A stretch of DNA of 64,000 nt. It comes from Chimonanthus salicifolius. Its lineage: Eukaryota; Streptophyta; Magnoliopsida; Laurales; Calycanthaceae. Shown here piece by piece: positions 55,889 through 64,000 of this stretch. The DNA lies in assembly GCA_013350335.1 (NCBI GenBank), contig CM023540.1, forward strand, positions 47,909,222 through 47,973,221, given 5' to 3'. The notes under the pieces are model-generated. The model was not told the DNA's origin, did not search any database, and worked only from the letters and a program-made list of their open reading frames with translations. The position numbers and the translations under genes are program-made. The first letter of the stretch is position 1; each line of letters starts with the position of its first letter.

Positions 55889-56650
55889 TTGATTGAACCT
55901 AAATCCATGTCCCACTCGTGGATCCCACCTCACCCATCCATTAAACAATTTACCCGGTCCTCCTCACACTTCCCATCTAACCGATATCATGAGTCCTATC
56001 ATTCCCACTATGTTCCCTCCTATTCCTATTTGCCTAAGTCACAAAATTATTTCCAAGCCCCGAACTACTCCAATCGTAGTGTCCTGGACTCTGTGACACC
56101 TCAATTTGATCGCCCGCATCACGCAGACCCGATAGCATCCAACAACAATGGTGATTAATTTATCAGCCAGCCAAACTGTGTTTAACGAATTTAAATCTGA
56201 AATTCTCTCTGAATTGGAATCTGAATTTCAAAAAAAAAAAATTAGAAGAATTTAGAGACATATTGCACGGCAGAAAATACAGAGACATGACAAAGGTGGC
56301 CAAAAACTCAACATGCGTGTCTACTTCCTCGAGATGTGTGCCGAATCCTCCAAAGTGAGGCTCAGAGTTCACCTACTTCTCCAAAAGTCGTGACCCCACA
56401 GACTTTGCCTATCATGGAGAATGAGCTAGTTGTATTACCGGCACCACAGTCGATGCAACCGACGAATATTGAACCTCCACCACCACCGCCAATTACCCAA
56501 CCATCTCCCTTACCCCAACCCAAGCCCATTACGGATACCAAGAACTCATCTCTGGTTATTCATACATTATCCTGCACGCCTCCTATCCTCTCATTGGTGC
56601 TTCATCCGATCGACCCTACGGACTACTGTGATCACTCCAGTGCCTTATGA
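55889..56650 (+). CDS. Element I conserved proline-rich ORF region
   Basis: Two frames: 55889-56158 (SHSWIPPHPSIKQFTRSSSH, YVPSYSYLPKSQNYFQAPNY) and 56336-56650 (SPTSPKVVTPQTLPIMENE, LVVLPAPQSMQPTNIE, then PPPPPPITQPSP). Between them a damaged stretch matches element H's LQQIKEILHDRR region (LEEFRDILHGRK). Element H shows the same order (YSHSPKSPSYFQIPN, then TPKVVTP..LP, ENELVVL, proline run). Shared protein-level order in two separate insertions suggests a real coding region of this family. It has no recognised domain. Confidence 0.5.
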
Positions 56651-56870
56651 AGACCCCATCGCAATCAGCTTGGCCCGTCCGTGCCTGAGCCCGTTTGTGG
56701 TCCTTGGCTTCGTCATCTCACTGCAGGAATATTCTCATCACCCGGGTATTGAAAATTGTGTAGTTTAAAGTTTCATCATTCGCATCTTCGGACTTGGTCT
56801 TCATCTCTGTTTGGTCCCGTGTGCTTTTGCTGATTTCAACTCGAGACGAGTTCTTTTCAAGACCGGGAGC

Positions 56871-57246
56871 TGATGTAGGATACGGAAGATCAACGCACAC
56901 ACGACTCCACTTCTATTTGTTTTTATTTACTTCTTTATTTATTTATTTCGTAATTAGCAAGTAGGATTTGTTATTTTCGTTTGGGATCTTAACAACCCAA
57001 CTTTAGTTAGTTTCCTATTTGGTTTAAGGTTTAGGAGTCCTAGCTTAGCAAGGAAACCAAGCCGGTGGCTTTCCTAGTTAGTCTTTTCTATTTTCGAATT
57101 AGAGTTTTCCTAGATAAAGCTATGTAATGTTATTGGAATACACACACGATGGATATTTGAATGAAAAATTGAAGGCATAGCCTTTTTTCCTATCTTCTTC
57201 CTATTCTTCTTCTTCCTGCCTAGTTGTAGGCAGTGCTCCCGCATCA
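56871..57246 (+). repeat. Element I 3' LTR
   Basis: 376 bp. It carries a small extra piece (aaggttta near 57030) not in the 5' LTR; otherwise only scattered differences. Confidence 0.92.
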
Positions 57247-57270
57247 CCTTAAGTAAAGCCTTTGTCTCCC

Positions 57271-57777
57271 TCACCATTGTAGCCAACCTCCACCGGGCTT
57301 TTTCACTCCCGATACCCATTTGATTGCATTTGTCAAGTCACTTTCAATGACCAAGTTGCTTAACCTAAAAGAAATCCAAATAATAAAGGCCTTCCTAATA
57401 CTAAGCAATTCCGCCTCCTTTGATTCTTTTCTGGCGATCGACTCTAGGAATACAACTGACGGCTCCCCATTATGATCACGTAGAACACCCCAAATTCCTG
57501 CCGGTCCCGGTTTTCCCCTAGCTGCCCCATCCACATTGAATTTGAAACGTCCCTGTTGTGGTGGTGTCCAGGTGGTTGACTTCTTGGTGTTTTTAGGGGC
57601 TCGCATCATTGAACCCTCCCAAGACTGATAAAAGTCTAAAATCTTGGATCCTATGAAGTCTTTTCCTGACAAGAGCCATGTGCATAATCTCCATTTGGCT
57701 TTCTGGAATAATTCCTCAATCCCCTGCTCCTTAGATTGAAACACTCTGGCATTCCTCTCCTTCCAGATGATCCACAA
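57271..57777 (-). pseudogene. LINE K RNase H
   Basis: MWIIWKERNARVFQSKEQG precedes the domain. RNase H: FKFNVDGAARGKPGPAGIWG (Asp), SKEAELLSIRKAF (Glu), LVIESDLTNAIKWV (Asp). Element I is inserted in the following part, at 57246; the last stretch resumes at about 54733. Confidence 0.88.
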
Positions 57778-57798
57778 GATTGTTGCAGGAATTGTATT

Positions 57799-58254
57799 TC
57801 AAGCCATTTTCCTTCTGGAGTTAAGGCGTGGGATGGGCCATGAACGCATCACCCCAATGCAGGTATTATCAAGTACCCACAGTATCCCCATGAGATTAAG
57901 CAAACTTTTCCACAAATGATCCGCAACGGAGCATTTCAAGAAGAGATGACCCTCCTCTTCCTCTACTTGGTTGCATAAGGGGCATTGAAGGTCATCATCT
58001 GAGTTGAGTAGGGCTCTCCTTTTCAAGGTTGATCTAGTCAGGGTCTTTCCTTGTAGTACACACCACACAAAGGCATGTACTCTTTGAGGGGCTAGGTTCT
58101 TCCATGCTGGTCCCGAGAGTGAACCGTCACTACTCGAATGGCTAACCCTCCCTGCCATTGATCTAACCGAAAAGGCTCCAGAGAATTCCCCTGTCCAAAT
58201 TAGTTCATCTTCCTCTTCAATAGATAAGTAAAAGTCCTTCAAAAGGCATTGCAA
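57799..58254 (-). pseudogene. LINE K zf-RVT region
   Basis: SGAFSVRSMAGRVSHSSSDG, LAPQRVHAFVWCVLQGKTLT and the zinc knot CPLCNQVEEEEGHLFLKCSV. Confidence 0.9.
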
Positions 58255-58785
58255 ACTTTCTAGGCTTTCATGTTCAAAGGCTTCTTCTGAAATTGAAATT
58301 CCAGTGGATCCGACCTCCCTCTAGCCTATAATAATCGCTCACAATTGCCTTCTTATCTGTCGCCACCCTATACAGTCTAGGGAAGACAGCATTTAGGGGT
58401 CTATCCCTAAGCCACACCTCCTCCCAGAAAAGGGTTCGTCATTTCCCACTAGGCGTCTTATATTCTCACTAAAAACCCTACCCACTTGACCTCCCCCTTT
58501 CCTAACTTCCACCAGCCTTTTATAATATGGGAGCCTTCTCTTTCCACTTTGTCTCCTAAAGTCCATCCACCTCTCTCCCCTATTCCATATCTAGTTGTTA
58601 GGACTCTTGCCCAAAAAGCTTCCCTTTCTTTTCCAAACCTCCAATTCCACTCACATAATAACGCTTGATTCCTTAGGTGAAGGGAGGCAATTCCAAGGCC
58701 CCCTCTTTCTTTAGGTTTGGTCCCATTAGGCCATGATACTAGATGAACCTTTCTTTTCTCTTGTTTGTCGCCCCACAGAAACCTC

Positions 58786-59468
58786 TTAAAACATTATTCT
58801 AGTTTCCCCGATATTCCTTTTGGAATTTGGAATACGGACATGTAATAGGTGGGTAGGTTCATTAGTACCGATCTGATAAGGGTGAGAGTCTCCTTTGTAA
58901 CGATAAGTACTTGCCGCTCCACCCTTTCTACCACTTCTTGGGTTTCCGCCCACCGGTAGCCCAAGGTACGTGAAAGGTAGCGTCCCCGTTGAACATCCAA
59001 CCAGGTCTAACATTCCCCTTACCGTTTCTACCTCCACCCCGACGCCTATGAGAGTGTTTTTTCCTAGGTTTACCTTCAGTCCTGATACCAGCTCAAAGAA
59101 CCTTAGTATTGCCTTGAAACCAGTAATCTCTTCAATGGATGGATCACAGAAAAACAAAGTGTCATCTGTAGGTGAGTTACTGCCGGTCCCTAATCTGATG
59201 CCTAAACACTCTTACAATGCCTAGATCTCTAGCTTTGTCAATCAATCTATTCAATCCTTCACCCACTAAGGTGAAAATGAAAGGGGCAAAAGGGCCCCTG
59301 CCTGAGGCCCCTATTGGTTGTTATGGGTGCAGTTGGTGAGCAATTGACCAAGATAGAGTATGTGGTATCCTCTACAGAAGACTTCATCCACTTCTTCCAT
59401 TTGTGACCAAAGCCCATCTTATCGAAAAGGTAGCTCACAAAGGACCAATCAACAAAATCGTATGCTTT
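58786..59468 (-). pseudogene. LINE K reverse transcriptase, C-terminal part
   Basis: The catalytic stretch around 59155 is readable only in pieces (TLFFCDPSIEEITGFKAIL), preceded by broken RQGP-type sequence. It then continues with LRFFELVSGLKVNLGKNTL, LPFTYLGLPVGGNPRSGRK and IRSVLMNLPTYYMSVFQIPK. Confidence 0.8.
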
Positions 59469-60956
59469 TTAAATGTCTATTTTGAATAACAAACCGGGTT
59501 TCTTGTCTTTAAGACGCATATGAGTTAACTCATTTGCGATTAGAACACCATCCAGGATTTGCCTATCCTCCACAAATGCACCTTGCGATTCCCCTATGAT
59601 GTCAGATAGGACAACTTTCAACCTTTTTGCTAAAACCTCCACAATGAGTTTATATACGCAACCAATTAGGCTGATTGATCTAAAGTGAGTCAGTTCGGAT
59701 GGTCCTTCCCTTTTTGGTATGAGGGTAACAAAGGAATTCTTAAGGCCTTCATTTAGGACTCCATTGTCATAGAATTCTTTAAAGACCTTAAAGAAATCTG
59801 GCCCCACTACCTCCCAACATGCTTTGATGAATTAGAAATTAAAACCATTGGGGCAAAGAGCCTTATCTCCCTCAATACCGTCTAGGGCTGCTTTGATTTC
59901 TTGCTCCGTGAATTCCTTTTCCAACCACTTCGCCCTCCCCTCACTAACCTTTCTAAATTGAATTCCGTCCATGACCGGGCAGCCAACCCTACCCCCACCA
60001 TGTGAGGTTGAATTAAGCCTAGCAAAAGGAGAGAATTTACTAGGGGGCTCCCTCAGGTAGGGGAGATCGCAAAAGGGACTCGACAAATGCAACTCAGCAT
60101 GAGGTAGGGGGGAAGAAACCTGATATGAAAGTAAGAACGGTGCAAGAAAGAGGAAGGATATAGGTGTCAGAAGAACCTTGTGCGTCGCTGAGAGGCGGGG
60201 TGAGGAGGTAGACCAAGCTGGAGGAGATCCACCGGAAGTCTCGAGGAAGGGCCCAGATGAAACTCTAGCCAAGTAGCGATCAGGAATAGTTGGGGCGAGC
60301 TGAATGTCGAAGATGAGCACTGAAGGAGGCCTTACTACAGAAACTACATCAAGCAGGCGAAGAGTGGGTGGTGTGGTGGAGATTTGGGGCGTCCAATGAG
60401 GTGACTGAGAAGGATCCGATGACGAAGATGCCCGAGGAGGAGGGTATGCGAGATGATCTGATTGAGGAGCTGCAGAAGAAGCGATTGTCGAGAGACCGAT
60501 TCACCCAAGGAGAGTAAGAAGAGAGGGCGAAGAGAAGATCTGACGAATACTCCTATCCCAAAGGTCCTGTAAAGACACAACACAGAACAAAGTGCGGGGT
60601 GTGCAATGAGGAGGATAAGATGGAAATGAAGAGGGAAGGAAAAGAGAGGTACCCGAGAGGAGGTTCAGCCACGAGAGGTTGGCCGAGGCAAAGGAGGCGT
60701 CGAGAAGGGTGGGGAGGGAGGTATGTGGCCGCTGCTGGTCTGAAGATGAACGGAAGATGACCAAAAAGTGACGCATGATTGCATCTCTTATTTCATTCTT
60801 TTCCACTAATCTTCTCCCATTCACCACGACTGACTTAATGTTATTCCATGCCTTTCTCCCATTCACCACCTTATGGAAGAATTTTGTATTTCTATCTCCT
60901 TCCTTTAACCAAAGTGCCCTTGATTTTTGTCTCCATTCTATCTCTACCAAGCGCAT
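59469..60956 (-). pseudogene. LINE K linker and RT start
   Basis: 60501-60956 begins IEWRQKSRALWLKEGDRNT and runs from HFLVIF into a long Ser/Leu/Pro-rich stretch of some 600-800 bp, comparable with LINE J. 59832-60320 ends it with WLEKEFTEQEIKAALDGIEG and LCPNGFNF. 59469-59807 is RT: NSFVTLIPKREGPSELTHFR, SQGAFVEDRQILDGVLIANE. Confidence 0.8.
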
Positions 60957-60978
60957 GCAATCCCTTTACAATTTAATG

Positions 60979-61164
60979 TTGATCCAAGTACAACCTAATT
61001 TCTCCTTTGTGATCCAAGTCAATTTTAAAAATACCAGGATTATAAGCAATGCATAATCACATGTTATTACCTATCTATAAACATGTTTCTTTTTTTGTAC
61101 ATCTTGAACAATTTTCCATAAATTAATCAAGTTTACATATATACCAACATTAGTTTATTTGTCA
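60979..61164 (-). other. Short stretch between LINE K and a Gypsy fragment
   Basis: AT-rich. No kelch exon is visible here or elsewhere to the right. Confidence 0.45.
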
Positions 61165-61966
61165 CAGAAGCGCTACTCGACCTCTTGGCCATCATTGAGG
61201 CCTTGAAGACGTGGCGACACTACCTGATCAACAAGCCATTTGTTCTTCATTCAGATCATCAGGCCCTGCAATATATCCACGGACACCACAAGCTCAACTC
61301 AAGACACGCCAAGTGGGTCACCTATCTTCAGGAGTTCACTTTTGTCGTGCCGCATAAGTCCGGGGACAAAACAAAGTGGTTGATGCCCTCAGCCGTCGGG
61401 CCACCCTATTGGCAAGCCTGAAAGCCCAAGTCATTGGGTTTGATTCATTTGCAGACTTATGGATCAGGACCTTGACTTTGGCTAAGTTTTGGGCAGTGTG
61501 CAGACTAGGCCCAAGAATGACTACGATTTCAAGATGGGTACTTGTTCAAGGGTTCCAGACTTTGTATCCCAGTGAGTTCCTTGAGGGATAAACTGGTTAG
61601 AGAGTTGCATGGCGGAGGCCTTGTAGGCCATTTTGGGCATGATAAGACGTTAGCGATTCTTGAGGAAAAGTTCTTTTGCCCCAATCTTCAGAAAGATGGG
61701 AGGGGAGTCGATTTGTTGGACGATGCCACATTTGTCAAACTGCTAAAGGTCGGGCCCAAAATTCAAGCATGTACACTCCTCTACCCGTACCAGCAGGCCC
61801 GTGGGAATGTCTCCATGAACTTTGTGTTGGGGCTTCCACGTACTCAGAGGGGTGTTGATAGAATCTTAGTTGTTGTGGACCATTTTTCGAAGATCGCACA
61901 CTTTATTCCATGCAAGAAATCCCTTGACGCCACTCACGTTGCTACCTTGCATTTTCGTGAGGTAGT
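61165..61966 (+). pseudogene. Ty3/gypsy fragment, RNase H to integrase
   Basis: RNase H: AIIEALKTWRHYLINKPFV, LHSDHQALQYIHGHHKLNSR, then HKSGDKTKW where NKVVDALSRR is expected; VDALSRRATLL follows in the next frame. Integrase: ELHGGGLVGHFGHDKTLAIL and CHICQTAKG (zinc-binding HHCC), then VLGLPRTQRGVDRILVVVDH (catalytic Asp) and FSKIAHFIPC. It stops at the Copia P insertion (61967). The domain order places it in Ty3/gypsy, probably a chromovirus. Confidence 0.87.
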
Positions 61967-62226
61967 TGTTGTGGGACCCATATGTCTGGAATGGGACCCA
62001 CATATATGTCTAGATGTAGTGTACATTGAAAGTCAATACAGTAGATTTGTAACTGATTGTAATTGATTAGATATTTAGGTGTATTTCCTTTTTTAGTTCC
62101 TTATTTGTATCTCTCTCTTCTATATAAACATTTATCCTCTATGAGGAATATACATCAATATAATTCAGAGAATAATTATTCTCCATATCCCTTATTTTTC
62201 CTTTATTTTATTATTTAAATTCTACA
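61967..62226 (+). repeat. Copia P 5' LTR
   Basis: 260 bp, similar in layout to the LTRs of A and B (tcctctatgaggaatatac segment and cagagaataattattct). Confidence 0.9.
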
Positions 62227-62238
62227 TGGTATCAGCCA
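62227..62238 (+). other. Copia P primer-binding site
   Basis: TGGTATCAGCCA, identical to that of Copia A. Confidence 0.85.
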
Positions 62239-63010
62239 GGGACCCTTTTTCTACTCACTAATCTTCCTCTGTGCAACAGTTTTCTTCTCCGGCGAAGATC
62301 TCTCTTTCCGACGAAGGTTTTACCGGTTCGGACCCCTCTATCCTACCGTTTTTGCCAACTTTTTCTATCGATTGGGTTGGATTCTTGTTGTGGACGACAA
62401 AGCCTTGCCCTCTGCCTCCCTTCTTCTAGGTTGTTTTACCCTTTTTTTTTGCCGCAGTTTTTGGTGTTCTCCTTCGATCTACAAGGATCTACACCCTCTA
62501 CACCTCAGCTTCACACCATTACCTTCGCCTCTGGCCCACCTATCTCCACCTAAGGTGGACCTAGGATTTCGCTACACCGTGGGTCCCATTTTTCCTCTTC
62601 TTCTGCCGCTGCCAGACGCCCAGATTCAGGTATTTTTGTGTTCGACTGCTTCCATCTTCTTCCTCTTGCAGTTTTTTGGCTTCTAATCAAGCCTCCAAGG
62701 ATCGCCCCCTCCCTGTGGTGTCATCCCACTTGGCTTCCCACCATCCATCCGCCGTGGGCCCCACTGTTTGGTTTATTTCCTACTGCCAGAGGCATTTCAG
62801 TAACAAAATTTGGGTGTTTTTTACTGGATCTTGTCAGATTCGACCTGTACGCATCTGGATCTACTGTCCCACTGTCTTTATATTGTCTTAGTGTGGTTTG
62901 TGCCTTCGATTTTGCTGTGTGGGACTCCCAACAGCCTCTTCTTCTCCGAATTGCAGCGGAATCGTCTCCCTGGGACTCTTTCTGTGCTCTAGCGTTATTG
63001 CCTCATCCTT

Positions 63011-63952
63011 ATGGCATCATCTTCTACATATATGGCCTCTTCTGGGTCTCCACAAATCGGGCGAATCACAACAGTGTTACTACATGAGACCAATTACTTT
63101 GAGTGGTCCCATTCAGCACTGATGTTCCTCACTGCGAGGCACCTTTCTTCATATATCGATGGTACTACCCCTCCACGGGCTAAGATTGATGCTTCATTCT
63201 CTACTTGGACTGCCAATAACTCCTTGGTCCAGGCTTGGCTTCTTCACTCCATGGAAGCTCATGTCCAGCGTCTCGTTTATACACTTCCAACTGCTAAAGT
63301 AGTTTGGGATACTGTGAAGACTCTGTCCTCTGATGCGGATAACTTTGCCCGTACGTATGAATTATCTCAAACCGCTGCCACACTCCGACAGGGGGAGTTG
63401 TCCCTCATCCAGTACTATTCGGCTATGCAATCCTGTTGGTTGGAGTTGGGTCAGCTTCAATCACTTACATTTAAAGACACTGAAGATACTCTGAAATTTC
63501 ACAAGTATGTTCAACAACAACAGATCTTTGCATTCTTAGCTGGCCTTAACTCTGTGTTTGAGCCTACACGAGCCCAAATTCTTGGGCAACGACCTCTTCC
63601 TTCTCTAGATGAAGTCTATTCTGCCTTACTTCGTGATGATCGGCGATGTCTTCTTATGACTCCTATGCTAGCTAAACGCTCTGCTCTGGTCACCACTCAT
63701 CCATCTGCTGCTTCTCCGACTCATGGGCCTCTAGCTACCCATGGCAAAGATCCTTCTTTTGATCCTCGCAAAGACACCAGAGGCTCATAGAAGAAAGGGA
63801 CTCGGTTCTGCACCTATTGCAAGATGACTAACCACACCATTGATTCCTGCTACAAGTTACATGGGCAACCTAAGCACGCCAATCTCTTTCCTGCCCCTGT
63901 TGCTCCTCATTCCTCTGATGTAGCATGTGATACCATCCATGTGACTAGATAG
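63011..63952 (+). pseudogene. Copia P gag (nucleocapsid)
   Basis: Starts MASSSTYMASSGSPQIGRIT. Gag core: TVLLHETNYFEWSHSALMFL, QAWLLHSMEAHVQRLVYTLP, VWDTVKTLSSDADNFARTY, LRQGELSLIQYYSAM, then FLAGLNSVFEPTRAQILG and SALLRDDRRCLLMTPM. A single TAG at 63788-63790 interrupts it, and the same frame goes on with an intact zinc knuckle CTYCKMTNHTIDSC (CxxC-x4-H-x4-C). The frame ends at TAG 63950-63952 in the context VTR-stop-NLN, exactly where Copia A and B have TAG, and continues LLQQLERLHSSE. Confidence 0.88.
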
Positions 63953-64000
63953 AACCTTAACTTCCTGCTGCAACAACTGGAGCGCCTTCACTCCTCTGAG

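Larger units (their letters stand above)
54734..57246 (+). mobile_element. Element I, intact non-autonomous LTR element (family H/I)
   Basis: A complete 2513-bp element. The LTRs are 54734-55102 and 56871-57246, both starting TGATGTAGGAYACGG and ending RCATCA. The target duplication cctta is perfect (54729-54733 and 57247-57251). The primer site TGGTATCAGAGC is at 55105-55116 and the polypurine tract caagaccgggagc ends at 56870. The interior has no polymerase, but its 3' half is coding-like and related to element H. A TATA-like tatataaagc lies in each LTR region. It is inserted in the RNase H part of LINE K. Confidence 0.93.
54424..60964 (-). mobile_element. LINE K, 5'-truncated L1-type element
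   Basis: The 14-bp sequence tttacaatttaatg flanks it exactly (54410-54423 and 60965-60978), and a poly(A) tail (plus-strand t run at 54424-54432) marks its 3' end. Removing element I leaves about 4.0 kb. It starts (5') just after the endonuclease, at LVEIEWRQKSRALWLKEGD. RT, zf-RVT and RNase H follow in order, with frameshifts. It lies in sense with the kelch gene. Confidence 0.9.
61967..64000 (+). mobile_element. Copia P, 5' part (runs off the window)
   Basis: LTR 61967-62226 (TGTTGTGGG..TTCTACA), primer site TGGTATCAGCCA, a leader of about 780 bp and gag. It is inserted in the Gypsy integrase with left target sequence gtagt (61962-61966). Gag is the best preserved Copia gag here. Only the 5' part is in the window, so protease and beyond cannot be judged. 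Confidence 0.9.

Overview
The window is plant nuclear DNA from a flowering plant with a transposon-rich genome. The evidence is short-LTR Ty1/copia elements primed by initiator-Met tRNA, L1-type LINEs with an RRM domain in ORF1, tRNA-derived SINEs, a TRIM, hAT-like elements and AT-rich intron DNA. The giant introns would suit a magnoliid or another large-genome lineage, but that is only a guess. There are no rRNA, tRNA, CRISPR or prokaryotic features.

Only one host gene is visible. It is on the minus strand and encodes a kelch-repeat (galactose-oxidase-like beta-propeller) protein resembling the single-copy Arabidopsis At2g36360 type. Its exons lie at 54120-54272, 52355-52507, 40884-41045, 23370-23552, 549-732 and 81-326. 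Splice sites and phases agree across the first five. About 1.1 kb of coding exon is spread over 54 kb, and the 5' exons lie beyond the right edge. Nearly everything else is transposon sequence in its introns.

Intron 733-23369 (22.6 kb) holds a minus-strand Copia relic split by full-length Copia A (2201-7721, TSD aatgg). Next is a minus-strand LINE (C) split by a small LINE tail, a hAT-like element and Copia B. Copia B holds a 4.6-kb non-coding insertion that in turn holds a TRIM with a perfect TSD. A 5'-truncated Copia and a CT microsatellite follow.

Intron 23553-40883 (17.3 kb) holds SINEs, a Copia 5' end, LINE F, several Copia fragments and a solo LTR, the non-autonomous LTR element H, and LINE J, which appears to lack its endonuclease. 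Intron 41046-52354 (11.3 kb) holds a near-full-length LINE (L, 41743-48058) with recognisable TSDs, LINE O and a SINE. Upstream of the 54120 exon are LINE K (54424-60964, 14-bp TSD) carrying the intact LTR element I (54734-57246, TSD cctta), a Ty3/gypsy fragment, and Copia P running off the window.

The points most worth following are: the host gene with frame-neutral exons inside giant introns; an in-frame TAG at the same place between gag and protease in all three Copia copies that keep that region (A, B, P); a 2.5-kb non-autonomous LTR family (H and I) with its own conserved proline-rich coding region; and a site hit twice by different transposons, leaving three copies of one target sequence.
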